The position numbers were made by a program, and so were the translations under genes. Of a stretch of 64,000 nucleotides of DNA, positions 24,529-33,250 are shown one piece after another (position 1 is the first letter of the stretch; each line of letters begins with the position of its first letter). Below the pieces are notes generated by a model. It worked only from the letters and a program-made list of their open reading frames with translations. It did no database searches and was not told where the DNA came from. Source of the DNA: Bacillus sp. B15-48 (GTDB lineage: Bacteria; Bacillota; Bacilli; Bacillales; Cytobacillaceae); NCBI RefSeq assembly GCF_016879755.1, contig NZ_WOFU01000004.1, positions 372,001-436,000 of the forward strand, in the 5' to 3' direction.

Positions 24529-24788
24529 TAATTTTGTGGTTATTTTTCATGGGAAACCTCCGTCGTAGGCAAGCATGACCTCACTGTAAATAATCTTAGA
24601 AGATAACGGAAATGAAAAATAATTAGAAGGGTTTGTTGTTTATCCAACAAATCAACGAAATTGTTGAAAACAGCGGACGACACGAAATTTAAAAGATATC
24701 CTTCAACCGCTCTATGTTTTGCTATTATTATCCAATTTCTCAAGGTCTTGGTAAATCAAATAACAGCCAGTTCATTGGCTAATAATTA
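24529..24788. other. Non-coding stretch
   Basis: A 67-codon minus frame (24540-24743) lacks a ribosome binding site and homology that I can recognise. No other signal seen before the repeat at 24789. Confidence 0.4.
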
Positions 24789-25060
24789 GAGAAACACTAG
24801 ATCCGTCCCGGTGTTTCGAAAGGAAGCGTTAGAAAAGGTACTTAAGCAAAACTATCTCACCTAGTTTACAGCTTACTTAAAAAAGTGCCATTCCCCCAAT
24901 GCGGGAATTCTTTCCTCCGCTGGGGAACTGACACCTTTTTCTTTAAAGTACAAGACGAAAATAATTCCGAGCGTGATACGGTACTGGAACTGAAAGTTAG
25001 TTACGCTCATTTATGATGGAAAAAATTAGGGAAACGGCAGAACCGTCCCCGCGTTCCACT
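24789..25060 (+). repeat. REP-like repeat, variant with a GGTGYCA module, ending at a stop codon
   Basis: Starts with CCGTCCCGGTGTTTCG. The middle module CCCCCAATGCGGGAAT...CTCCGCTGGGGAACTGACACC is shared with 26615-26803. It then has GGTACTGGAACTGAAAG, GTTACGCTCATT and ends GGGAAACGGCAGAACCGTCC, CCGCGTTCCAC. The next three bases are the TAA stop (minus strand) of the gene at 25061. Confidence 0.65.
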
Positions 25061-26344
25061 TTACCACCTATATTGATCAGGGGCTTCACCAAGTTTTTCT
25101 TTAATCTTAGGTGCCCCAACGTCTTCCTCTCCGCTAATTTTTAGCAAGTTTATATTAAATTCCCATTCATAACCGAAATCAAATAAATAGAGAAAACTCT
25201 GGCCTTCATATAAATCCAAATCGCCAATTTTAACTTCATTCACATATGGTCCATGAGTATCCATAGGAGCATTATAGAAATGTTTACTAAATTTTATTCC
25301 ATCCATATAGAAAGCGTATAAATGGTCGTCATCAAAATCAAACGCCTTTTGAATTAAATTATGTAAATCGAGTAATGTATGTGAGCTAGAGAATTGAAGA
25401 ATTCTCCAGCAGGAAGAACTTAGTTTCACTTTAAATAGATAAGCTCCTTCTTTAAAGACTGGCCTCTGCCTTTTTAAGGTGGTTGTCAATTGCTCTTTTG
25501 AAAATAATGGACTTAATAATGTGACAAGTGAAACATTGTTCTCCGCCTTTTCCATTTTTATTTCTTTTTTAATCTCATTTGGAAGATTAAGTAAGTTTGC
25601 AAATAGGTCAAAAGTTTGCTCCTGAACTCCATCCTTATATAAATCCCAGGTTTCATACAATGCATGCTGGATCTTTTTAAAGAAGGGTGTTAACGTAATG
25701 GATTTTGTGATTGTGCTTATTGGTCTATCAGGATCATTTGACTTTTCATTATCAAGCATAAATGTCCAAAATCCGAAATAACAAAAATAATAGAAAAACT
25801 GCCCATAGTCTGAAACATACCTACTAATCTCTTTATACCGTGTCCACTCTATTACTTGATTGGCTGGAATGCTCTCTAATTCCTCAAATAGCAAGTCAAT
25901 ATTATTAGGCGCTTTTCCCCACTTCTCACCTTGAAGTTCGTCCCAATCCGTTTCCATCCAAAAAGCCTCTAGTAATGTGAGGTATTGCTCAGTTGCTGTC
26001 AACTGCATAAATAATTCAATTTGCTGACTTTGAATTACCGCAACGACTGAAGATTGATATCGGTTAATCTTTATGAAATCAAGAACAATGGAAAGATGGT
26101 AAAACAAATGGATAATCGGATAACCTGTTTGTGTTGCATGTTGTGGTACCTCTACTTTTTCGCCTTTTATTTGAGAATAGATGGAAATCAAATCTTTTTT
26201 TGTAAAATATCCTTTTGCTTTTGTTAATTTTATTTTATTTTTTGAAAGATAGGTTAAATACGTTCTGAAGTTTTCGACTATAAATGACGGGTAATTCGGA
26301 GTAATAATTATTTTGTTTATTTGATCATTTTTTTCCTTATACAC
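25061..26344 (-). CDS. Plasmid pRiA4b ORF-3-like family protein
   Basis: A 427-residue cytoplasmic protein. The last ~130 residues carry the pRiA4b ORF-3 (IS1096 TnpR-like passenger) domain: FKVKLSSSCWRILQFSS, TLLDLHNLIQKAFDFDDDHL, DLYEGQSFLYLFDFGYEWE. The N-terminal ~290 residues are helical and of unknown role. The GTG start at 26342-26344 follows AAGGAG. Despite the name, the family is widespread on chromosomes and has no proven activity. Its stop codon is directly followed by a REP-like repeat. Confidence 0.8.
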   Translation of the reverse strand: MYKEKNDQINKIIITPNYPSFIVENFRTYLTYLSKNKIKLTKAKGYFTKKDLISIYSQIKGEKVEVPQHATQTGYPIIHLFYHLSIVLDFIKINRYQSSVVAVIQSQQIELFMQLTATEQYLTLLEAFWMETDWDELQGEKWGKAPNNIDLLFEELESIPANQVIEWTRYKEISRYVSDYGQFFYYFCYFGFWTFMLDNEKSNDPDRPISTITKSITLTPFFKKIQHALYETWDLYKDGVQEQTFDLFANLLNLPNEIKKEIKMEKAENNVSLVTLLSPLFSKEQLTTTLKRQRPVFKEGAYLFKVKLSSSCWRILQFSSSHTLLDLHNLIQKAFDFDDDHLYAFYMDGIKFSKHFYNAPMDTHGPYVNEVKIGDLDLYEGQSFLYLFDFGYEWEFNINLLKISGEEDVGAPKIKEKLGEAPDQYRW

Positions 26345-26614
26345 TACTTTGAGTCTCCTTAAAGTGATATGTACTTTTACTCTACTGAGGGACTGACCCT
26401 ATGTAATACGTTATAATCTTAACATATTGTTATAGAAGGTTTGACAAAAAAATATCCTACCTTAATAACCTTATTTTGACTAGATTATAACATTATTCTA
26501 ACTACCTACATATACCATGTGAACAAATAGTGTGATTTAATTTCCCTTAACAAAAAGCACTTCGAGCAGTGAAATTTTAGAGATTTTTTTGCCTATAATA
26601 GTTGGATTAACCTT
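26345..26614. other. AT-rich intergenic stretch
   Basis: No gene or clear hairpin. It contains TTGACAAAAAAATATCC (from about 26441) that could be a -35 region, without a matching -10 at the right distance that I can defend. Confidence 0.3.
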
Positions 26615-26803
26615 GCCCACTTAAAAAGGTGTCAATCCCCCAATGCGGGAATACTTCCTCCGCTGGGGAACTGACACCTTATCCTCCTATGTGCAAGAAG
26701 ATGTTGATTGCTGGGCTGTATACAGGAACTGGAACTGAGAGCTAGTTAAAATCATTTGCGGTGGAAAAAAATGGTGGAACGGCAGAACCGTCCCCGCGTT
26801 CCA
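26615..26803 (+). repeat. REP-like repeat, GGTGTCA variant, ending at the sat stop codon
   Basis: AGGTGTCAATCCCCCAATGC...GCTGGGGAACTGACACCTT can fold into a long hairpin (arms GGTGTCA/TGACACC). Then GTGCAAGAAGATG, ACAGGAACTGGAACTGAGAG, and the terminal GGAACGGCAGAACCGTCCCC and GCGTTCCAC. The adjacent CTA (26804-26806) is the TAG stop of sat on the minus strand. Confidence 0.65.
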
Positions 26804-28525
26804 CTATTCCTCGTCACTCCCCCGATACCGTTTATATGGTAAAGGATTCCAGGTCCGGTAGGCTAAGTCTTCTTTGCGTAAAGGAGCTGGGATATCGTCC
26901 ATTATTCGTTGTGCGACTTCTAGTTCGCGCTCGGCTTCTGATTTATCTTGATACATAAATTCATCCGATGCTTTTTCACTCGCTTTATCGACTTTTTCTT
27001 TCAAATTATCAATCACCATTTCTTGCTGGCGAGTAATCGATTCGCGGGCTTCGGCAATCCACTGTGGCTGAACGGAACGAAGGCTATCGGTTACATAGCT
27101 GAATTCTTCAAAGATTTCCTTATAGACACGGTCGGCATTTTGACGGACATCGGTGATTGCGGCTTCTAAATCCTCAATCGTTAGTTCCTCTACTTCTAAT
27201 GGGCGTGCACGTTTGGCGCCGCCAATTCCTTTCGAATGTAAATAATATGGAAAAATCGACTTGATTGTTTTACCAACAGGGGCAATCGCCAGCCCTTTCT
27301 CATCAATCCCTTTCGGCTGTACCCCTTGCATCGCAATCCGCGCCGATTCAGGGCGTACTATTTCTTTCGGAGGCAAAACGCCATACCGCAATAACTCGCG
27401 GATCCCTGTTCCAGAAATATTTATCCGATAGCGGTCCTCGTGCGGACAAGTTTGTTCGGTCGCTGGACTATCACAGCGGGTACAATAGAACACCTCGTGG
27501 AATAGCCGAATATCAATGCCTAGTTCCTCTTTCGTAAACTGATCAAAAATTGTATGGCTTGCATATTTATCATAATAATCGCCAATGCCTGCATGATCCC
27601 GACCAATTAGCGCATGAGTACACCCATAATTTTTCATTATCAGCGCATGAAGAACAGCTTCACGTGGACCAGCAAAAACATAGGTTACCCTAAGCGGCGC
27701 AAGCACGGTTCTTTCCTTCGGATAATACGTATCAAGCACAGCACGGTAAGATAACATCCGGAACTCATGTCTCGTATATTCACGTTTTGCCATTTCAACT
27801 AACGGTTGGACAAATAATCCATCCAGTTCTTCTAATGCATTGCGGTGAATATATTCATGGCCGCGATGTAGCGGATTTGCCCCAGTAATAAACCCGCCAA
27901 CCGATTTCAGTTTTTTCTCTTCATAAAAGAGTTCCCACGTATCTTTCGGTTCCATCCGTAATTCTTCAAAAGGTCCCCAATGGACACGACGCAGCAACTG
28001 AATTGGTCCACCTAAAGCGGTATCCCCCATTCGGCGATAAATCGAGTCGACTCCAGGATGGTTGCGGTCCGTCGTTCCAAATAGATGCTTCGCACGGAAC
28101 TGGCGGTCATAGTCAAAAATATCTTCCAATTTTATAATCGCCACTGGTTCTCTTGATTCATCGACTAATGCAACCTCATCTCCGACCGATAGCGATTGAA
28201 TCACTTGCTTATTCCGGTCGCCAATCGGCGCGAAACTTAGTGGAACGGGCCAAACAACCCCGTTTGCCAACCGTCCTTTCGTTAAAACCGATTTATAATC
28301 GACTTCATTCATAAATCCTTCATTTGGCGATAATACACCTGTGGCAATCATTTCAAGTGTAATGACCGCCTCTAAATCGACCATAATCATTGGAAGAGTT
28401 TTCGCACGTTCAATTGCTTGCGCCTGTTCTTCTCCAGCAAGCACGCGATTCACTAATTTTCCGCCATGAGGTTGTTGTGGATACGTTAAAATTTTTTCTT
28501 CAATCCCTATTTCCTGATTATTCAT
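26804..28525 (-). CDS. sat: Sulfate adenylyltransferase (ATP sulfurylase) with a C-terminal extension
   Basis: A 573-residue protein whose first ~390 residues are a standard bacterial ATP sulfurylase. It has the HxxH motif in TGANPLHRGHEYIH, the loop LIGRDHAGIGDYYDKYASH, and a zinc-like cluster CTRCDSPATEQTCPHE followed by ISGTGIRELL. It makes APS from ATP and sulfate in the cytoplasm, the first step of assimilation. The extra ~180 residues (LEAAITDVRQNADRVYKEIF...REEL-like charged helices) are not part of the catalytic core, and the usual kinase (APS kinase) motif is absent. The ATG start (28523-28525) is preferred to a TTG two codons upstream. No cysH or cysC gene is nearby. Confidence 0.87.
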   Translation of the reverse strand: MNNQEIGIEEKILTYPQQPHGGKLVNRVLAGEEQAQAIERAKTLPMIMVDLEAVITLEMIATGVLSPNEGFMNEVDYKSVLTKGRLANGVVWPVPLSFAPIGDRNKQVIQSLSVGDEVALVDESREPVAIIKLEDIFDYDRQFRAKHLFGTTDRNHPGVDSIYRRMGDTALGGPIQLLRRVHWGPFEELRMEPKDTWELFYEEKKLKSVGGFITGANPLHRGHEYIHRNALEELDGLFVQPLVEMAKREYTRHEFRMLSYRAVLDTYYPKERTVLAPLRVTYVFAGPREAVLHALIMKNYGCTHALIGRDHAGIGDYYDKYASHTIFDQFTKEELGIDIRLFHEVFYCTRCDSPATEQTCPHEDRYRINISGTGIRELLRYGVLPPKEIVRPESARIAMQGVQPKGIDEKGLAIAPVGKTIKSIFPYYLHSKGIGGAKRARPLEVEELTIEDLEAAITDVRQNADRVYKEIFEEFSYVTDSLRSVQPQWIAEARESITRQQEMVIDNLKEKVDKASEKASDEFMYQDKSEAERELEVAQRIMDDIPAPLRKEDLAYRTWNPLPYKRYRGSDEE

Positions 28526-28608
28526 GACCAATTCATCTCATCCCCCAATAAATACATGTTTCATAGATTCTATGATTTTTTACGTTTTATCATTACAACG
28601 CTTACATA

Positions 28609-28672
28609 ATAAAGTGAAACTTCCATCAGTGGGGGTTTTCTTCATCGCCACTGATGGTTAGTCTGTGATAAA
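28609..28672. repeat. Copy of the two-stem dispersed repeat (first stem)
   Basis: AAAGTGAAACTTCCATCAGTG GGGG...CGCCACTGATGGTTAGT (broken here for length) matches stem 1 of 14386-14545. The tail CTGTGATAAAAATGAA resembles the CTGCGATAAAATAA end of the full copy, so the second stem has been deleted. Confidence 0.6.
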
Positions 28673-28695
28673 AATGAATTCCCCTTAAATCCCAA

Positions 28696-30231
28696 TTATT
28701 CCGCCTTTTTATAGCCTGTATGTGCTCTTACGGAAACTTCTGCATAGCGTGTTAAATCTTTTTCTTTCGATAACACAGTACCAAGGTAGCCACCGATAAA
28801 GCCTAACGGCACACTAATGAGTGCTGGATTATCTAATGGGAAGATTGGGTTCCCGACAAACAGAGCCGCCCCTTCAACCGGTGAGAATACGCTCGGACTA
28901 ATCGATACGAGAATTAAAGCAGATAGCAAGCCAGATAAAATCCCGCATACGGCACCTGAAGTATTAAAGCGCTTCCAATAGACGGTATATAAAATAACTG
29001 GCAAATTCGCACTTGCGGCGATACAAAAGGCTAACGATACTAAGAAAGCTACGTTTAAGTATTGAGCACCCAATGATAATAAAATAGAAACAATCGATAC
29101 CCCTAATGCTGCATATCGTGCTGCTAGCATTTGTTCTCGCTCTGTAATCTTGCCTTTTTTAATAATTTGTCCGTAAACATCATGGGCAAATGCCGAGGCT
29201 CCAGATAACACGAGTCCAGCAACAACGGCTAAAATCGTCGCAAATGCCACTGCGGAAATGAGCGCGAATAAAATATTGCCGCCAATCGCCTCGGCAAGTA
29301 GTGGTGCAGCCATATTTCCACCAGGATTTGCTGCAAGAATCTGACTTTCCCCAACAAAAATCGCTGCTCCGAAACCTAGGAATAAAGTTAAAATGTAAAA
29401 AATCCCAATCGTCCACGTTGCGGTAATAACTGAGCTTCTAGCAGTCTTTGCATCTTTTACCGTGAAAAAGCGCATCAGGATATGCGGCAGACCCGCTGTT
29501 CCAAGGACCAACGCCAGCATGAGTGAAAGCGTTCCCAAAGAATCGGTATATTTTATACCTGGACTTAAATAATCAGCCCCATGACTTGTCGCACTTTTCA
29601 CTTCTGTGAACATCGCTCCGATATTAAAGTTGAATTTTAAAAGGACGAGGAAGGAAATAATCACCATTCCGGCCATCAGCAAGACAGCTTTTGTTATTTG
29701 TACCCAACTCGTGGCAATCATTCCACCAAATAACACGTAAATCGTCATCATCACACCAACAATTAATACCGCAATCCAATATGGAATATCGAATAAAAGC
29801 TGAATAAGAGCACCTGCACCAACTAATTGGGCAATCATGTAGAAAAGAACAATCGTAATCGTACTAAGAGCGGCAACCCCTCTTACTTTTTTCGCATCAA
29901 AGCGGGAATTGATCATATCTGCTAACGTATATTTCCCAAGGTTACGCAATGGCTCTGCCACTAACAACAACACAACTAAATAGGCAATTAAAAATCCGAT
30001 ACTATAGAAAAAACCATCAAACCCTTGTAAAGCAATCATTCCAGCAATTCCAAGGAAGGAGGCCGCTGATAAATAGTCTCCGGCGATAGCTAGTCCATTT
30101 TGCCAACCAGTTAGTCCCCCACCTGCTGTATAAAAATCACCGGTCGATTTTGTTTGCTTTGCAGCCATATAAGTGATGACTAAGGTGAGAAGTACAATCG
30201 AGAAAAATAGTATAATTACCGTCAAATCCAT
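28696..30231 (-). CDS. actP: Acetate/monocarboxylate-cation symporter, SSS family (ActP/YwcA-like)
   Basis: A 511-residue sodium:solute symporter with ~13 membrane helices. Motifs include STGDFYTAGGGLTGWQNGLA, AGDYLSAASFLGIAGM and GTAGLPHILMRFFTVKDAK, all typical of ActP/MctP carriers for acetate, pyruvate or other short monocarboxylates. It follows the DUF485 gene by 6 bp, the usual pair (YwcB-YwcA in B. subtilis). A second, diverged copy of the same pair lies at 33238-35063. A LytTR-type regulator pair lies between them and likely controls this unit. Confidence 0.87.
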   Translation of the reverse strand: MDLTVIILFFSIVLLTLVITYMAAKQTKSTGDFYTAGGGLTGWQNGLAIAGDYLSAASFLGIAGMIALQGFDGFFYSIGFLIAYLVVLLLVAEPLRNLGKYTLADMINSRFDAKKVRGVAALSTITIVLFYMIAQLVGAGALIQLLFDIPYWIAVLIVGVMMTIYVLFGGMIATSWVQITKAVLLMAGMVIISFLVLLKFNFNIGAMFTEVKSATSHGADYLSPGIKYTDSLGTLSLMLALVLGTAGLPHILMRFFTVKDAKTARSSVITATWTIGIFYILTLFLGFGAAIFVGESQILAANPGGNMAAPLLAEAIGGNILFALISAVAFATILAVVAGLVLSGASAFAHDVYGQIIKKGKITEREQMLAARYAALGVSIVSILLSLGAQYLNVAFLVSLAFCIAASANLPVILYTVYWKRFNTSGAVCGILSGLLSALILVSISPSVFSPVEGAALFVGNPIFPLDNPALISVPLGFIGGYLGTVLSKEKDLTRYAEVSVRAHTGYKKAE

Positions 30232-30237
30232 TCGCCA

Positions 30238-30579
30238 TTACCCCCTTAACTGCTCATGTTTATTTAAAATTTGCTCCGCTTCTAGATCAAAGGTAGCGGC
30301 TTTTTTTACGTAAATGGCACTTAACGCCCAAACCATCACAAACTGTGCGAAGGCAAAAACCCATACCCAAGAAATGTCACCAATGGCTGGGGTGTTTAAA
30401 ATCGTTGTGTAAGAAGTCATGATTGGCAATAAAAAATAAAAAATCATAAAAAATACCGTCATTGGGACTAAAAATGTCCGCTTCCTACCCAAAAATTCTT
30501 TGAACTCCGGACTGCTTTGCACCTTTACATAGTCTAAACCGGTCGACTTTTCGCGATTAATACGTTCCTCTACAGCCAA
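30238..30579 (-). CDS. DUF485 membrane protein (symporter partner)
   Basis: A 113-residue protein with two membrane helices (~37-60 and ~72-95) and the DUF485 core SPEFKEFLGRKRTFLVPMTV...FYFLLPIMTSY. These small proteins are almost always coded just before ActP-type symporters and are thought to assist them. The start is TTG (30577-30579) behind GGGGATGG. It is the first gene of the transcript driven from the 30615-30702 promoter region. Confidence 0.82.
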   Translation of the reverse strand: MAVEERINREKSTGLDYVKVQSSPEFKEFLGRKRTFLVPMTVFFMIFYFLLPIMTSYTTILNTPAIGDISWVWVFAFAQFVMVWALSAIYVKKAATFDLEAEQILNKHEQLRG

Positions 30580-30614
30580 ACTAAACCATCCCCTTTTTTT
30601 GTAACTTAATGACT

Positions 30615-30702
30615 ATTATATATATTTAGAATTTTCTGTAATTAATTTTCGCACCAATGGTTGAAATTGGTGGGCGAATGGTTAGGAAAGGGGCGCGAAT
30701 GG
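30615..30702 (-). promoter_or_regulatory. Promoter with three 21-bp-spaced AATGG repeats, likely LytTR operator
   Basis: A -10 hexamer TATAAT (minus strand, 30620-30615) has only a poor -35 (TTACAG, 15-nt spacing), as expected for an activated promoter. Upstream, AATGG occurs at 30656, 30677 and 30698, exactly 21 bp apart, the last two within the longer repeat GCGAATGG. LytTR regulators bind direct repeats two helical turns apart. The regulator gene ends 27 bp away. Confidence 0.6.
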
Positions 30703-30728
30703 CGGTGGACCATAAACTGAATTTGCTC

Positions 30729-31484
30729 CTAGCTTTTAAAAACATCGAGAATCGTTTTGCTTGCAGAACGACTAACAGGGATTTTTGTTCGGTCTTTATC
30801 TTTTAACGTCAAATTACTTGTTCCATTAAACCATGGACTGATTTCTAATACATGATTGAGGTTAACGAGATAGCTGCGATGTGCCCGAAAAAAAGAATGA
30901 CCAACGAGCTGATCCTCTAATTCCTGTAAGGTCATTCGACTTAAAATCACTTTATCTTCAGTATGAATCTCTAATAAACGCTTATTCGGCACAGCATAAT
31001 AAATGGAATCAGGAGAAACGACAACCATTCTCTCTCCATCATCAATTAATAATTTTGATACAGTTGTTTTCTCCTTTTTTTCCACTGTTTCATTCGCACG
31101 GTTTCGACTCGTGAAACTTTTACGAATCCGGGTCATCGTCCTTTGAAATCGCTTTTCATCATACGGTTTTAACAAGTAATCAACCGCTTCGACATCAAAG
31201 GCATCAATGGCATAATCATCATAGGCAGTGGTGAACACCAATAAAGGCAGAGAATCTGAAGCCTGCTTCATAATCAGTCGTGCTGCCTCTATCCCTGTCA
31301 TTCCTGGCATTTCGATATCAAGAAAAATCACATCCGGGCGGTGTTCGGAATATAACTCAATCACTTGTTCCCCTGTTTCCGCATGTGGGGTGTGAATGAT
31401 TCCCTTCTCATCATTTAATAAATGAAATAATTCTTGTCTGGCCATCCGTTCATCTTCAGCAATCATCACACGAATTTCATTCAT
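30729..31484 (-). CDS. LytTR-family response regulator
   Basis: A 251-residue regulator. The receiver domain has IAEDERMARQELF, phosphoacceptor Asp in FLDIEMPGMTG, and TTAYDDYAIDAF and LLKPYDEKRF. The C-terminal LytTR DNA-binding domain (~150-250) has SFFRAHRSYLVNLNHVLEI. The start overlaps the kinase stop by 4 nt. By order, it answers to the adjacent LytS-type kinase and probably activates the downstream DUF485-symporter unit. Similar pairs sense pyruvate or acetate in other bacteria, an analogy only. Confidence 0.88.
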   Translation of the reverse strand: MNEIRVMIAEDERMARQELFHLLNDEKGIIHTPHAETGEQVIELYSEHRPDVIFLDIEMPGMTGIEAARLIMKQASDSLPLLVFTTAYDDYAIDAFDVEAVDYLLKPYDEKRFQRTMTRIRKSFTSRNRANETVEKKEKTTVSKLLIDDGERMVVVSPDSIYYAVPNKRLLEIHTEDKVILSRMTLQELEDQLVGHSFFRAHRSYLVNLNHVLEISPWFNGTSNLTLKDKDRTKIPVSRSASKTILDVFKS

Positions 31485-33250
31485 CCAATCACCTGCTTTT
31501 CTTTATATTCGTTTGGAGTGGGAATCGAAAACTTCACTTCACTGCCTCCGCTCGGTAAATTGCGAATCACAAGTCTCGCTGACTCTCCTAATAACTGCAC
31601 TAACCGTTGATTCACATTATAAATGCCCGTACCACCCTTTTCCTCCCCTCCTAACGGTTGCTTTCCTGCAATTGGTAAAAGCTCGTTAGGAAAACCTTTG
31701 CCATTATCGCGAACGAAAACAGTCAGTTTCCCCTCTTGTTTTTCGATGAAAATTTCAACCTTTGCATCCCCTGTTACATTCTTTAACCCATGATGAACCG
31801 AGTTTTCAATTAACGGTTGGATCGTTGACGGCGGAATGTAAATATTCGAAATATCCTCCGGTTTTCTTAAAATGATTTTGATTCTTCCTCTAAACCGTTC
31901 TTGAATAATCGCCGTATAGGCTTCCACATGTTCACACTCTTTTTCAAATTCAACCAATGATTTCGATACTAACCGTAAATTAAATCGCATATAACTAGCC
32001 AATTGCAAGGTAAGATGACGCGCATTTGCTGGATTTTCGCGGAACAAACCAGCAATTAACTGGAGCGTATTAAATAAAAAATGCGGGTTGATTTGCGCTT
32101 GTAAATTCCGCAACTCTGCATCCCGTATATGGGCCTTAAGCTTTTCCGCCTCAAGCATGTTCAGCTGATCGGAAATAAATTGACCTAAACCTTGAGCCAT
32201 CATCCTTTCAACAGGTGAAACATGTTCCCGTTTTCGGAAATAAAACGTAATCAAAAAAAGGACCTGCTCGTCTTTTATAATTGGAATAAAAATGGCTGCC
32301 TCAAACGGACATTTTCGATGAGTAGAGATCAACTCTGTTTTCGAATCGGTCACCTGCATTTTTTTAAATTGAATGGCTCTTTGTGCAGGTGGAATCGTCA
32401 TCGGAGCGTAGCAAACGTGATGTTCCTCTGCTAACCCTCGATGAGCTAACACTTGTTGCTGATCCGTGACTGAAATAGCAGCAAGCCTCAGGCGGCTATA
32501 TAATAAATCCGCTAACCCATTGGCCACGTCAAAATGCGAATCTTTTTTTAAAAATGGCAGTGCCTCCTTCGCAATTGTTAATGCCTGTTTCGACGCTAAG
32601 GCGGCTTCATTTTCTTGTTCACGTAACACAATCCCAATCATCGCCGTGAAAATTGCAATTGCCGCACTATTTGATAACACGAGTGGCAAACCGATCGTAT
32701 CGACAGTCGCAATCATATCGACTGTATCTGTATTCATGATAAGCAATAATTGCATATGTAAAATCGGCGGAAATACACCAATAAATAATGCTTTCAACGG
32801 AGAAATCACTCGTTCATTCGAGAAAAACCTTGCTGTTAAGCCCGCTAGTAAACCTGTCATTGGATTGATGAGCGCATTGGCGATTGCGCCGACACCGCCA
32901 AGAAAGAATAAATGAATGCCTGTAATGACCCCAGCTCCAAAACCAAGAATCGGTCCACCTAATAAACCAGCAATTACAATTGCCACAAGGCTCAAACTGA
33001 CAATCAACTGATTATCCTCGACTGGAAAAAGGATTAAAGCATGACGATTCATTCCATCCTCGGTCATCACAATTCCGATAACACTACTTGCAATCCCAAA
33101 TAAGCCAAATACCCCTGCATGAACGATCGACATCTTCACACTATATTTCCGATACAATAATGAATTGAAACCAGGTGTTCGTGTCATCACAAAGGCGATA
33201 ATTAGAAGCAGGCCTAAACGTTCGAACAAAGTGATGGTTAAGCTTTCCAT
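31481..33250 (-). CDS. LytS-type sensor histidine kinase (5TMR-LYT, GAF, HisKA_LytS)
   Basis: A 589-residue kinase. Five to six N-terminal helices form the 5TMR-LYT sensor (~1-210, with GLLGGPILGFGAGVITG). A GAF-like segment follows (~235-350, including VCYAPMTIPPAQRAIQFKK). The H-box is QINPHFLFNTLQLIAGL, and the ATPase has IQPLIENSVHHGLK, VRDNGKGFP and GTGIYNVNQRL. The start lies inside the end of the upstream symporter gene (13-nt overlap), so symporter and sensor are co-translated. This suggests the carrier may serve as co-sensor or share the ligand. Confidence 0.88.
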   Translation of the reverse strand: MESLTITLFERLGLLLIIAFVMTRTPGFNSLLYRKYSVKMSIVHAGVFGLFGIASSVIGIVMTEDGMNRHALILFPVEDNQLIVSLSLVAIVIAGLLGGPILGFGAGVITGIHLFFLGGVGAIANALINPMTGLLAGLTARFFSNERVISPLKALFIGVFPPILHMQLLLIMNTDTVDMIATVDTIGLPLVLSNSAAIAIFTAMIGIVLREQENEAALASKQALTIAKEALPFLKKDSHFDVANGLADLLYSRLRLAAISVTDQQQVLAHRGLAEEHHVCYAPMTIPPAQRAIQFKKMQVTDSKTELISTHRKCPFEAAIFIPIIKDEQVLFLITFYFRKREHVSPVERMMAQGLGQFISDQLNMLEAEKLKAHIRDAELRNLQAQINPHFLFNTLQLIAGLFRENPANARHLTLQLASYMRFNLRLVSKSLVEFEKECEHVEAYTAIIQERFRGRIKIILRKPEDISNIYIPPSTIQPLIENSVHHGLKNVTGDAKVEIFIEKQEGKLTVFVRDNGKGFPNELLPIAGKQPLGGEEKGGTGIYNVNQRLVQLLGESARLVIRNLPSGGSEVKFSIPTPNEYKEKQVIG

